Assembly: GCA_023663085.1 (NCBI GenBank)
Contig: JAMPIB010000025.1
Span: 1 to 45,549 of the forward strand
Length of the DNA: 45,549 bases
Direction: 5' to 3'
DNA from: Ruminococcus sp.
GTDB lineage: Bacteria; Bacillota; Clostridia; Lachnospirales; Lachnospiraceae
Shown here: positions 22,593 to 31,891 of the stretch, piece after piece
How the letters are laid out: every line of letters begins with the position of its first letter
Position numbering within the stretch: position 1 is the stretch's first letter
Translations under genes and position numbers: made by a program
Notes under the pieces: model-generated
Database searches by the model: none
What the model saw: the letters and a program-made list of their open reading frames with translations, nothing else
What the model was told of the DNA's origin: nothing

Positions 22593-24920
22593 TTACTTCT
22601 TCAATATTTTTTTAAGTCCCCTGAGCAAATGACCATTAAAAATTTCCACCAGACCGTAAATTACATTTCGTGTCCCACCCCCCATACTGAGACCACGGAT
22701 TGGCATGGATTCCATGGTTTCCCTTGCCATTCTTACAGCCTGTGGGGTGCCGCCCATTTCTTTGGCAGCGGTCTTGCTGCCTATGGGAAGTATCAATTTG
22801 CCAAGCAAAGAGTCCGTTGTATGAAGCAGCAGAGAATCCTTGGTGAAGGGATGGCGGGGTGTATCTTTTGGAATCGGATGCCCCAAAAGTTTCTCAAATT
22901 CTTCCTGACCAGCAGTTCCTATGGCATAAGATAATGTTTCCGGTATTACCCCCTCATTCATATAAATTTTCCCGGATAGTCGAATATCCCGACTTGAGGA
23001 ACCAATCTGAATCTGATATGTTCCAGGTTCCACGCTCCAGGACTTATTTTTAGGATTGAACCAGGAGAACATATCCTTTGTCAATTCAAAGGATATACGG
23101 ATCTCTTCGTTTGGTGCAAGATGCACTTTTCTAAATGCCTTCAACTCTTTCTCCGCACGAAATACTTTTGATTCCGGCAGAGAAAGATATATCTGCACCG
23201 CTTCTCCGCCCGAAAAATTTCCAGTATTTTTAATCGTACAGCTAACGGTATTTCCATTGATCTGTAAATCCCGATAGTCAAAAGTTGTGTAGGAAAGTCC
23301 ATAGCCAAAAGGATAAGCGACATTTTTGTGGGCTGAATCGTAGTAACGATAGCCGACATAGATGCTTTCCCGATACTGAATATGCTCATCTCCGGATGCA
23401 AATGTGCTGTGATTGGGTGTATCCTCTATGGAGAGAGGCCATGTTTCTGCCAGTCTGCCTTCAGGGCATATTTTCCCGGAGAGCAGATCCCAAGCAGCGT
23501 GTCCGCCCTGTTGACCAGACAGATACATCAGAAGGATGCTTTTTACTTTTTCAGTCCAGGGAAGGACCATCGGACTGCCGCCTTGCAGGATGACCACAGT
23601 ATTGGGGTTTATATCTGCTACTGATTCAATTAATGCATTATGTGACGGTGGGAGTTCCATGTTTTCACGGTCATAGCCCTCGCTTTCAGAAATATCCGGC
23701 AACCCGGCGAATATCAGCACAACATCTTTACCGCGGGCAGTTTCGACAGCCTTGTGTATCATCTGTGCATCCGGTTCCATGGAGTCCTGACGGTATCCGT
23801 CAGCATAGTCAAAAGAAATATTGGCGTCTTCCAGTGCCTGACAGAAGCTATCCAGACTATGGGGACAAATCTTACTGGAACCGGCGCCCTGATATCTGGG
23901 GTATTTCGCCATTGCGCCAATGACCGCCATTTTTGCGTCCGGCTTAACCGGCAGGAGTCCATTGTTCTTTAAAAGCACGGCAGAACGCTGGGCGACTTCT
24001 CTTGCCAGATCACTGTGTGCGTCCATATCGCAGGTAAAAGAAATGCTGTCCCGCTGCGCGGATCGGTTCAACAGTTCCAATACATTGGCGGCGGCTCTGT
24101 TAATGTCGGTTTCTGACAATACATTGTCCTGTACTGCCTGCACCAGTTCTCTGTCTGTTCCCTTGCAGGTTCCCGGCATTTCCAGATCCAGACCATTGCG
24201 GAAAGATGCCGCCGGATTGCTCATCGCGCCCCAGTCGGTAACAAACAGTCCATCAAATCCCCACTCGGCTCTGGCAACGTCTTCCATAAGCCATTTGTTT
24301 TCAGAGCAGAATGTACCGTTTAAGCGATTGTAGGCAGTCATAATTGTCCAAGGATGTGCTTCCTTTACCGCAATTTCAAATGCTTTCAAATAGATTTCGC
24401 GCAGAGCCCGCTCATCAATCACAGAATCTTCCCACATGCGCTGCTTTTCCTGATTGTTTGCAGCGAAATGTTTTATGCTGGTTCCCACCCCCTGACTCTG
24501 TACGCCGCGGATAAATGCGGCGGCCAGCTTGCCGGCGAGCACTGGGTCTTCTGAAAAATACTCAAAATTGCGCCCGCAGAGCGGATTTCTCTTAATGTTG
24601 ACGCCGGGCCCCAGGAGTACCGCAACATCTTCTTTCCGACATTCCTCGCCTAATGCTTTTCCCATTCGTTCTAAAAGGTCAGTGTCAAAGGAACAGGCAG
24701 AAGCGGAGGCTGTAGGAAAACAGGTTGCAGGGATAGATGCCGCAATACCGAGGTGGTCCCCGGCAACACCTTGCTTACGGAGACCATGAGGGCCGTCACT
24801 GAGCATGATGCCGGGAAGTCCAAGGCGTTCACAGCCCTCTGTATGCCAGAAATCCCGTCCGGAAAGCAGTTTTGCCTTTTCTTCCAGACTCAAAGTTGTA
24901 AGAAGCGATTCTTTTTGCAT
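22593..24920 (-). CDS. Glycoside hydrolase family 3 (beta-glucosidase-like)
   Basis: A 775-residue cytoplasmic enzyme in the usual GH3 order. The N-terminal TIM barrel carries SDGPHGLRKQ, the substrate-binding KHFAANNQE segment and the nucleophile Asp229 in GLFVTDWGAM. The alpha/beta sandwich follows from ~340 (GAGSSKICPH, with the flexible loop usually bearing the acid/base), then a fibronectin-III-like domain with YPFGYGLSYTTF at ~545. No signal peptide. It probably cleaves beta-glucosides or related residues imported by the symporter upstream. Start 24920 is favoured by GGAAGAG upstream; ATG 24941 is possible. Last gene of the minus-strand operon. Confidence 0.93.
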   Translation of the reverse strand: MQKESLLTTLSLEEKAKLLSGRDFWHTEGCERLGLPGIMLSDGPHGLRKQGVAGDHLGIAASIPATCFPTASASACSFDTDLLERMGKALGEECRKEDVAVLLGPGVNIKRNPLCGRNFEYFSEDPVLAGKLAAAFIRGVQSQGVGTSIKHFAANNQEKQRMWEDSVIDERALREIYLKAFEIAVKEAHPWTIMTAYNRLNGTFCSENKWLMEDVARAEWGFDGLFVTDWGAMSNPAASFRNGLDLEMPGTCKGTDRELVQAVQDNVLSETDINRAAANVLELLNRSAQRDSISFTCDMDAHSDLAREVAQRSAVLLKNNGLLPVKPDAKMAVIGAMAKYPRYQGAGSSKICPHSLDSFCQALEDANISFDYADGYRQDSMEPDAQMIHKAVETARGKDVVLIFAGLPDISESEGYDRENMELPPSHNALIESVADINPNTVVILQGGSPMVLPWTEKVKSILLMYLSGQQGGHAAWDLLSGKICPEGRLAETWPLSIEDTPNHSTFASGDEHIQYRESIYVGYRYYDSAHKNVAYPFGYGLSYTTFDYRDLQINGNTVSCTIKNTGNFSGGEAVQIYLSLPESKVFRAEKELKAFRKVHLAPNEEIRISFELTKDMFSWFNPKNKSWSVEPGTYQIQIGSSSRDIRLSGKIYMNEGVIPETLSYAIGTAGQEEFEKLLGHPIPKDTPRHPFTKDSLLLHTTDSLLGKLILPIGSKTAAKEMGGTPQAVRMARETMESMPIRGLSMGGGTRNVIYGLVEIFNGHLLRGLKKILKK

Positions 24921-24950
24921 TATATTCTCTTCCGCCTCCAATGTATTGTA

Positions 24951-25484
24951 TTATTTTCTAATGATCAGACCGTTTATCAAGTTGCTTATTCCGCCGACTG
25001 TAAGGCCAAGTCCCATGATGAAAATCTGGGAGACTGCGGCACCAAAGGGATTCGCTATCATGAGGATTCCAATAATAGCGGTCACAAGGCTGGCGATAAG
25101 TGAAACTATCCATTTGCTGTTTTGATCTTTGTTTAGTATGGTTTGCATAATGTTTACTGCGCTGTTGACAATGATAAGTATTCCCATGATAAAAGGTAAA
25201 ATGGAAACTACAGTTTTCATTTTTGCAATTAAAACAATACCTACTATTATAATAATAACAGATTTCAAGGTAGTAATAACACTGTCTTTGCTAATATTCT
25301 CTTCCCCGTTTTTCTTTCGTCTGATAAAAAGAACTGCTAAGCCTATAACACCTGCAATTATAAGACCACAGCCAATTACCATGCAGGCAATATCCATAGT
25401 TTCTCCTGGCCAAACCATCAAAATGATGCCAAGGATAATCATGATAAGTGAAGATACCACTTCGTTATGAAGAATTTTTTTCAT
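24951..25484 (-). CDS. DUF308 (HdeD-like) membrane protein
   Basis: A 177-residue protein with six short hydrophobic helices arranged as three repeats of helix pairs, typical of DUF308/HdeD. The glycine-rich helices (SLIMIILGIILMVWPG and FIMGILIIVNSAVNIMQ) are representative. E. coli HdeD is linked to acid resistance at high cell density, but the role in Firmicutes is unknown. It lies between a sugar symporter and a GH3 gene in one operon, an unexpected position. Ribosome site AAAAGGAG is strong. Confidence 0.85.
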   Translation of the reverse strand: MKKILHNEVVSSLIMIILGIILMVWPGETMDIACMVIGCGLIIAGVIGLAVLFIRRKKNGEENISKDSVITTLKSVIIIIVGIVLIAKMKTVVSILPFIMGILIIVNSAVNIMQTILNKDQNSKWIVSLIASLVTAIIGILMIANPFGAAVSQIFIMGLGLTVGGISNLINGLIIRK

Positions 25485-25503
25485 TTTAATACCACTCCTT
25501 TTA

Positions 25504-26958
25504 CTATAGTTTTTCCTGCTGTTCTCTGGATTTCAGAACTTTCTCCACCCGCAGGAAGAAGAACAGGATCATCATCACCGCCGCCCCGATGAGTTCCGCG
25601 CCATAATAGGAACCGAGAATGCCGGTCAGCGTAGCCTGTGACTGCGTCGCCGCTACAGTCACGCCATCCACAAGACTTGGCGCCACATATCCGGTGCGGG
25701 ACAGGATCAGGTTGAAGACACTGGTACACAGACCTGCCATGACTGTAATAATGATGCTGTATACCGACATGCCGAAGCCATCGCAGCGGAAGTGATGGGT
25801 CAGTTCGAAATGGTCCAGACAGTCGGCGAAGAAAGCCATGAAGATATAGGAACTGGGGATGGTTCCCACATTCTTGATAATCTGCCCGACAATGACTATG
25901 GCCATATTGGCGGGAGCCAGCAGACAGATGGCAACTCCTGCTACGGTCAAACCGCTCCCGATGAGGAACAGAGTACGTTTCTCCATTTTTTTGGTCAGCG
26001 GGATGATGATGAACATTCCCAGCCCCATGGGGAGACCGCCTATTACCTGCAATATGGTAGGGGTGATACCGTCGTTATAAGTACCCAGAATGTAGTTGCA
26101 ATAGTAGAGCAGGCTGGTACTGCGCATATAGGCGATAAACTGGGTGATGGCAAAGATCAGCAGCACCATTATCATGTATTTGTCCGTAAAGCAGGCCTTC
26201 ATCTGCTTTGTGTAGGGGATTTCCTCCTTCTTTTCAGCGTTTTCTTCATTTTCTGTCTCTGTGATCCGCTCCTTGGTGAAAAAATACTCCAACAGTCCCA
26301 GCGGCAGTACGAAGATAGCGACAATGCAGATCATAGTGATCCATTTTGTCTGGTCCACGCCGATTGCCGGCAGTACCAGCATGGGAACCAGAGTTGCCGC
26401 CAGCGTTCCCGCAAAGACGATGTTGGAAATGCTGGCAAGGGTGGAGAGTGTTGCCCGTTGGCTGGAATTTTTCGTGGAGAGCGGTATCATCATGTTGTGG
26501 CTCATGTTGTAGATTGTGTAGCTGATGGCATAGTACAGATTATAGGAAATGACGATCCAGACAAGCTGGACGGCCATGCTGGCCCTGGGGATCGCATACA
26601 TCAGGATACCGGCAATGGGCATGAGGGTTGCACCGAGCAGGATATACGGACGGGCTTTGCCCTGTTTTGTCTTTGTGTGGTCGATCAGATATCCCATGAA
26701 TACATTAGTTACTGCATCCAGAATTTTGGAGATCAGCGGGAATGTAGCAAGAAAAGCGCCGCCTGCCACGGCAGTCAACCCCAAAACATCCGTGTAGTAG
26801 ACGTTGATATATCCATTGATGATTGCATTGAACACCAGTGCGCCTACTGGCCCCAGCAGATAGCCGAAAGCCTTTTCCTTAAATGTTGTATCCTCCGTAG
26901 TAATCCTGCTGTTCCAGATTTTTTTGGCAAAAAAGCCTCGTTTGTCTTGTAATGTCAT
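25504..26958 (-). CDS. GPH-family sugar:cation symporter (MFS)
   Basis: A 484-residue transporter with 12 helices of the glycoside-pentoside-hexuronide family. Early motifs include GPVGALVFNAIINGYINVYY and the family's KILDAVTNVFMGYLIDHTKT segment with the D-x-x-x-D-cation signature. A helix 4-5 stretch RPYILLGATLMP is also typical. It should import a glycoside or disaccharide with Na+ or H+, feeding the GH enzymes of the locus. It begins the minus-strand operon with AAGGGAGG before the ATG, and a 19-bp element shared with the GH43 promoter lies 61 nt upstream. Confidence 0.93.
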   Translation of the reverse strand: MTLQDKRGFFAKKIWNSRITTEDTTFKEKAFGYLLGPVGALVFNAIINGYINVYYTDVLGLTAVAGGAFLATFPLISKILDAVTNVFMGYLIDHTKTKQGKARPYILLGATLMPIAGILMYAIPRASMAVQLVWIVISYNLYYAISYTIYNMSHNMMIPLSTKNSSQRATLSTLASISNIVFAGTLAATLVPMLVLPAIGVDQTKWITMICIVAIFVLPLGLLEYFFTKERITETENEENAEKKEEIPYTKQMKACFTDKYMIMVLLIFAITQFIAYMRSTSLLYYCNYILGTYNDGITPTILQVIGGLPMGLGMFIIIPLTKKMEKRTLFLIGSGLTVAGVAICLLAPANMAIVIVGQIIKNVGTIPSSYIFMAFFADCLDHFELTHHFRCDGFGMSVYSIIITVMAGLCTSVFNLILSRTGYVAPSLVDGVTVAATQSQATLTGILGSYYGAELIGAAVMMILFFFLRVEKVLKSREQQEKL

Positions 26959-27018
26959 AGTACCTCCCTTCTTTTATAAATAAAATTATGTATATGTTGA
27001 TATGGTATCGTATTTTTA

Positions 27019-27037
27019 TTGATTTGTAATGTAAAAT
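27019..27037 (-). promoter_or_regulatory. 19-bp AraC operator candidate, copy 1
   Basis: The minus strand reads ATTTTACATTACAAATCAA, identical over 19 bp to positions 28340-28358 on the plus strand. Both copies face their own downstream operon (symporter/GH3 here, GH43/GH3/GH78 there) and flank the AraC gene. Confidence 0.7.
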
Positions 27038-27077
27038 AGACTATATTATTATAAAATTGTCTATAAGAAATGTTTTT

Positions 27078-28295
27078 TTAGAAACCGACAGTGTCTTTGG
27101 CAATCTTATGATCCTGTCGATACTTTGCAGGGGTTATCCCATAATATTTCCGGAACACATTCTGGAAATAAGGCTGACTGGAAAAATGAAGGTAGCTGCT
27201 GATCTCAGCCAGGGACATTCCCGTGTACTTTAAAAGCGCTTTGGCTTCCAGCATCCGACAGTCGGTAATGTACTCCACAATAGTCCGGCCTGTCTCCTGT
27301 TTGAATTTTGCAGTAAGATAAGCACGGCTTTTCCCGATAGAAGCCGCTACATCCTGGACTGTGATCTGATCGATCAGGTGCGCACTGATATATTGGATGC
27401 AGGTGAAAATTTCATCAGATACGCCTTCTGGCAGTTTAACCTGCTGTACACGGCTGGTAAAGTCAATTACCATATTGTATTGCAGGTTTTTGATGGCCTC
27501 TACTGATTGGAGTCGTTCGCATTCCTGAATATAAGTATCCATCAGCTGGTAAGTCTGTTCAACATCCATGCCGCCGGGAATGGCGCCAACTTTACCTATC
27601 ATGGTGACGGTTCCGATGAAAATGTTTTTGGCCTGCCTTAAGGGGGTGTCGGCCAGAGTTCCTTCTGTAAGCTGCTGTTTTCCGCTGATATCCGACAGAA
27701 ATTGTCTTGTCAGTTCGGGATTTCCCTGCCGCACATATTCCAGCAGCTGTTTTTCGATAAAGTAAGTTCCATGCTGCTTTCCGGCGTCTCTTGTTGCATA
27801 AGATGCCTTGAGATGCCGGGCGGCGGTTTCTTTTTCCATATCCGCAGCGGAAATACCAAAATGTTCTGTAATAGAAAGTTCTTCCCCATTTAAAACCAGA
27901 TGCAGGTGCAGTAAAAGGTAAATAAAGCGGTTATAACTGAAATGTGGAATGGAACATAAAAATTGTGTAATATCATTTTTGCGGTCGCGCCGGATGGCAT
28001 TTTTGGACATATAGGTCTGCACTATTTCAGAGGAAATGTCGCTGCTATAGGTGGGGCCCAGTACAAAATAGCCATTTTTGTCATTTAACCGGACAAGGCC
28101 ATAAAGTCCCATATCCGGCATCATATAAACAGCGGGATTTTGAGTGGCTGCCAACAGGATATGCAGGACGGAGCCGTAAGCAGGAATGTCCTCCGGAAAG
28201 CCTGCTACATACAATTCCCTGTCATTTTCATAGTAGGCGATGGGTAAAAAGTGGGAAACATAGAAGGTTCTGCAAAAGGATTCATATTGCTCCAT
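27078..28295 (-). CDS. AraC-family transcriptional regulator
   Basis: A 405-residue regulator. The last ~100 residues are a complete AraC DNA-binding domain with two helix-turn-helix units: ITVQDVAASIGKSRAYLTAK and the second ending MSLAEISSYLHFSSQPYFQ with FRKYYGITPAKYR. The N-terminal ~290 residues form an effector domain like those of YesN-type regulators, without a receiver motif. AAGGAGC precedes the start. Position between two sugar operons and a duplicated 19-bp element outside both suggest it activates both in response to a glycoside. Confidence 0.92.
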   Translation of the reverse strand: MEQYESFCRTFYVSHFLPIAYYENDRELYVAGFPEDIPAYGSVLHILLAATQNPAVYMMPDMGLYGLVRLNDKNGYFVLGPTYSSDISSEIVQTYMSKNAIRRDRKNDITQFLCSIPHFSYNRFIYLLLHLHLVLNGEELSITEHFGISAADMEKETAARHLKASYATRDAGKQHGTYFIEKQLLEYVRQGNPELTRQFLSDISGKQQLTEGTLADTPLRQAKNIFIGTVTMIGKVGAIPGGMDVEQTYQLMDTYIQECERLQSVEAIKNLQYNMVIDFTSRVQQVKLPEGVSDEIFTCIQYISAHLIDQITVQDVAASIGKSRAYLTAKFKQETGRTIVEYITDCRMLEAKALLKYTGMSLAEISSYLHFSSQPYFQNVFRKYYGITPAKYRQDHKIAKDTVGF

Positions 28296-28339
28296 AAGAT
28301 TTGCTCCTTAATATTTACAAATTTACAATATAATAGCGC

Positions 28340-28358
28340 ATTTTACATTACAAATCAA
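28340..28358 (+). promoter_or_regulatory. 19-bp AraC operator candidate, copy 2
   Basis: ATTTTACATTACAAATCAA, 71 nt before the GH43 start and 45 nt before the divergent AraC start. A half copy (GTAAAAT) follows at 28369, and a direct repeat of ATTTACAA lies just left of it (about 28313-28328). No strong -35 is visible, in keeping with activator dependence. Confidence 0.7.
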
Positions 28359-28428
28359 GGCCCGCACTGTAAAATAAAATGAATTAGTAAGTAATAGTGG
28401 CAATTCAGTTTTATGAAAGAGGTGACAG

Positions 28429-29400
28429 ATGATGGAGTACTATGGTTATGTATATGCTTATTTCAGATGGAGAGGTGTCGCGAAAGATATGCAGTATGTG
28501 TATCTGGCGCTTAGCAGAGACGGGCTGCATTTTACGCCGCTGAAAAATAACGAGCCGATACTGGTTCCGGATAAAGGGACAAAGGCGGCCCGCGATCCGC
28601 ATATTATCCATTCCCGGATAGATGGTAAATATTATATCATTGCTACAGATCTGGATGTGAACCAGAATCGCTGGAGAGATTACAAACTGCGTGGAAGCAA
28701 GTCGGTGCATGTATGGGAGTCGGAGGACTTGGTTCATTGGAGCGAGGATAATTTAAGGCAGGTCATTGATGATTCACTGGGATGTATATGGGCGCCGAAA
28801 GTCTGTTTTGATGAGGAAAAAGGGGATTATGTGATGGCATTTTCTGCGGCCGCGGCAGGAGAGATGGATATGAGTGTGTATTATACGCGGACAGAAGATT
28901 TTAAGCATTTCACAGAAGCTAAGATTCTTGTTTCTAAAGAGCGAAACTGGAAAAAGCAGAAGTGGGCATGGTTCGTTCCGGCGAAAAAAAATTGTTCTTT
29001 CATTGATTCAACAACGGTAAAGGTGGGTGATATCTACTATCGGTTCACGAAAAACGATACGTTACATACGATTCAATGTGAAAAGAGTTCTCTGATCATA
29101 GGAGGATATTCTCTGGTCAGGGAGATTGTGGCAGGGGAGCATGGTGTGGAGGGACCCTGTGTATATAAACTGAACGATAGTGAAAACTATGTCCTCCTGA
29201 TGGATGGGTATGCCAGTCCGAACGCCGGTGTTGGCTATTTTCCATTGATCACTTCTGCGAAAGGAATGGCCTCAGCCGACTTCCGGAGACTGTCGCCACA
29301 GGAATATTGCCTTCCGGAAGGATGTAAACACGGTTCTGTCATGCCCGTATCAAGGGAAGAATATGAGCGTCTGGAAAACGCATTTGGAGAAGCGGAATGA
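28429..29400 (+). CDS. Glycoside hydrolase family 43
   Basis: A 323-residue five-bladed propeller enzyme. GH43 marks are ARDPHII (Asp56, the likely general base), KYYIIATDLD, the VHVWESEDLVHW blade, GCIWAPKV, and GVEGPCVYK (Glu241, the likely general acid). There is no signal peptide or accessory domain. Members act on arabinose- or xylose-containing glycans; this short intracellular form suggests an exo-enzyme for small oligosaccharides or glycosides. First gene of a three-enzyme operon, with AGAGGTG 6 nt before the start and a 4-bp overlap into the GH3 gene. Confidence 0.88.
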   Translation: MMEYYGYVYAYFRWRGVAKDMQYVYLALSRDGLHFTPLKNNEPILVPDKGTKAARDPHIIHSRIDGKYYIIATDLDVNQNRWRDYKLRGSKSVHVWESEDLVHWSEDNLRQVIDDSLGCIWAPKVCFDEEKGDYVMAFSAAAAGEMDMSVYYTRTEDFKHFTEAKILVSKERNWKKQKWAWFVPAKKNCSFIDSTTVKVGDIYYRFTKNDTLHTIQCEKSSLIIGGYSLVREIVAGEHGVEGPCVYKLNDSENYVLLMDGYASPNAGVGYFPLITSAKGMASADFRRLSPQEYCLPEGCKHGSVMPVSREEYERLENAFGEAE

Positions 29401-31841
29401 GAGGGAAAATGGATATACAGTCTATGATTAAAAAACACGCAAAGTATTTTAGGGAAAATGGAGCGGAATGCACAGTTCTTTTGAAAAAAGACGGGCATTT
29501 CCCATTGGGCAGCGCCGGAAAGATCGCCGTTTATGGAAGTGGGGCGCGGCATACGCTCAAGGGCGGAACCGGTTCGGGTGAAGTCAATATGCCTTTTGTC
29601 ACGGTGGAAGAAGGACTAAAGAACGCAGGTTTTAGCATCACTTCTTATGAATGGCTGGATGCCTATGACAGACTGCTTGAAAAAGCGGAAGAAGACTTTC
29701 TGGCTGCCATCAAAAAAGAAGCGCGGCAAAAACGGATGATGGCTGTCCAGATGGCAATGGGGCGGTCCATGCAGGAGCCGGAATATGAACTTCCTTTGCA
29801 TGGGGAGGGCGATACAGCAGTTTATGTCTTGTCCCGTGTGTCGGGAGAAGGCAGCGACCGAAAGCCGGTTCCGGGGGATATTCTGTTGACAGAGACCGAG
29901 ATACGGGATATTCTTGCCTGCAATGAGCGATACGAAAACTTTATGCTGGCGCTCAATGTAGGCGGCATGGTGGATTTAAGTCCGGTGGTAAACGTTAAAA
30001 ATATACTGCTTCTTTCTCAGTTGGGAGCTGAAACGGGGAATATCCTCGCTGATATCCTGCTCGGAAAAAATTCTCCATCCGGGAAACTGACCGCCACATG
30101 GTACGCGTGGAAAGACCATCCGGAGATAGGTGAATTTGGCGGCAAGGATGATACGGCATACAGGGAAGGTATTTATGTCGGATATCGTTATTTTGCTACC
30201 TTGGGGATTGAGCCGCTTTTCCCCTTTGGATACGGACTGTCATGGACGGAATTTAGTATGGAACCGGCGGATTTTATTCTGGAGGGAGAGCAGGTTACAG
30301 TTTCGGTTGACATAACTAATATTGGAAAATATCCGGGGAAACAGGTTCTCCAACTATATGTTTCCGTGCCGGAGGGACGGTTGGATCAACCTTATCAGAT
30401 GCTGGCCGGTTTTGTGAAAACAGCCGGGCTGCAGCCGGGAGAGACGCAGCGGGTATCTGTCAGTTATGCGATTTCTGATCTGGCCTCTTATGATTCAGGG
30501 ACGGAAAGTTATATTCTGGAAACGGGAAACTATATCCACCGGATTGGTGCAGACAGCCGACATACCACAGTAGCCGGAATCGTCTGCAATGACAGGGAAA
30601 CAGTCTGCGGACAGTTTGCCAGAATTGCCGGGGATCCGGGTTTTCATGATTTTGTGCCGGAGAGGAATACGCAGACGAAAGCAGAGTCTGATAACGTGAA
30701 AATGCTCCGCTTGTCGGCGGATGCGGTTTCTGTTCGTAAACCCCATATCCGGACACCGGAGATTGACGAAGCTGTAAATCGCATGACAGAAGACCAGCTG
30801 ATCAAAATGAATCTGGGCGCATTTAATCCCAAAGGCGGCATCCAGAGTATTATCGGTAATGCGGCTTTCACCGTGGCGGGAGCGGCAGGTCAGACATTTA
30901 TGCAGGGAGAATCGCTGGGGATACCGTCTGTTGTGATGGCGGACGGCACAGGGGGACTGCGTATCAGCAAGGAGTATGTGCGGGATGCGGAGGGCAACGC
31001 CCACGCCATTGGGGTGGCTCTGCCGGAATCACAGTTGAAACTTATGCCGCGCATTATTGTCTGGTTTATGAAAAGCCTTGGTTATCATCCTAAGAAAACG
31101 GATACCGTTCTGTCTCAGCCGACTACCGCCATACCGATCGGTACTGCGGTTGCACAGAGCTTTTCCACGGAATTTGCAGAAGGCTGCGGCGATATTGTAG
31201 CTGTCGAAATGGCGCAGTATGGAGTGCATCTGTGGCTTGCTCCCTCCATGAATATACAGCGTGACGTCCGCTGCGGCCGGAATTTTGAGTATTATTCGGA
31301 AGACCCGGTAGTGAGCGGAGAAATTGCAGCAGCCGTGATCCGGGGGCTTCAGAAGCATCCCGGCTGTGGAGCAACGATCAAGCATTTTGCCTGCAATAAT
31401 CAGGAATTGAACCGCACACAGAATAACAGCCAGGTCAGTGAGCGGGCACTTCGTGATATTTATCTGAAAGGGTTTGCCATAGCGGTGCGCAAAGCTAAGC
31501 CTATGGCAGTCATGACTTCCTATAATTTGATTAATGGGATTCATACCGCTGAGCATCGTGGGCTGATTGAGGGATATCTGCGGGAAGAAGCCGGTTTTCA
31601 GGGGATTGTCATGAGCGATTGGGTCATTGCGGATTACGCTACGGAAAAGGGGTGTCGTTGGCCTATCGCCTCTGCGGCAGGGGCAGTCATGGCAGGCGGC
31701 AATCTGTTTATGCCCGGTTCTCCGTTTGATTATAAGGGGATTGCGGATGCTTTAAAGGACGGCAAGGTAACGGGAAAACAACTGATGATCAACGCTTCTG
31801 AAACAGCGGTTGTCATCAGAAGGTTGACAACGGATAAGTAA
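29397..31841 (+). CDS. GH3 enzyme with circularly permuted domain order
   Basis: An 814-residue GH3 protein in which the usual C-terminal parts come first. Residues ~30-260 are the alpha/beta sandwich (GSGARHTLKGGTGSGEVN) and PFGYGLSWTEF near 282 begins the fibronectin-III-like domain. The TIM-barrel domain starts only near 470, with MADGTGGLRISK, the KHFACNNQE motif and the nucleophile Asp741 in GIVMSDW. Reversed order is known from a few Butyrivibrio and Ruminococcus beta-glucosidases. All key motifs are intact, so it should be active. ATG 29397 overlaps the GH43 stop; ATG 29409 is an alternative. Confidence 0.9.
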   Translation: MRGKMDIQSMIKKHAKYFRENGAECTVLLKKDGHFPLGSAGKIAVYGSGARHTLKGGTGSGEVNMPFVTVEEGLKNAGFSITSYEWLDAYDRLLEKAEEDFLAAIKKEARQKRMMAVQMAMGRSMQEPEYELPLHGEGDTAVYVLSRVSGEGSDRKPVPGDILLTETEIRDILACNERYENFMLALNVGGMVDLSPVVNVKNILLLSQLGAETGNILADILLGKNSPSGKLTATWYAWKDHPEIGEFGGKDDTAYREGIYVGYRYFATLGIEPLFPFGYGLSWTEFSMEPADFILEGEQVTVSVDITNIGKYPGKQVLQLYVSVPEGRLDQPYQMLAGFVKTAGLQPGETQRVSVSYAISDLASYDSGTESYILETGNYIHRIGADSRHTTVAGIVCNDRETVCGQFARIAGDPGFHDFVPERNTQTKAESDNVKMLRLSADAVSVRKPHIRTPEIDEAVNRMTEDQLIKMNLGAFNPKGGIQSIIGNAAFTVAGAAGQTFMQGESLGIPSVVMADGTGGLRISKEYVRDAEGNAHAIGVALPESQLKLMPRIIVWFMKSLGYHPKKTDTVLSQPTTAIPIGTAVAQSFSTEFAEGCGDIVAVEMAQYGVHLWLAPSMNIQRDVRCGRNFEYYSEDPVVSGEIAAAVIRGLQKHPGCGATIKHFACNNQELNRTQNNSQVSERALRDIYLKGFAIAVRKAKPMAVMTSYNLINGIHTAEHRGLIEGYLREEAGFQGIVMSDWVIADYATEKGCRWPIASAAGAVMAGGNLFMPGSPFDYKGIADALKDGKVTGKQLMINASETAVVIRRLTTDK

Positions 31842-31891
31842 CCATATCATAACTATAAATCAGTGATAGGATTTTCAAAGAGGAAAAATAT

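Noticed and set aside
25792-26952. A 386-codon open frame on the plus strand
   Set aside because: It lies entirely antisense to the GPH symporter gene; its composition (rich in H, D, Q, C) is typical of an antisense shadow and it has no ribosome site.
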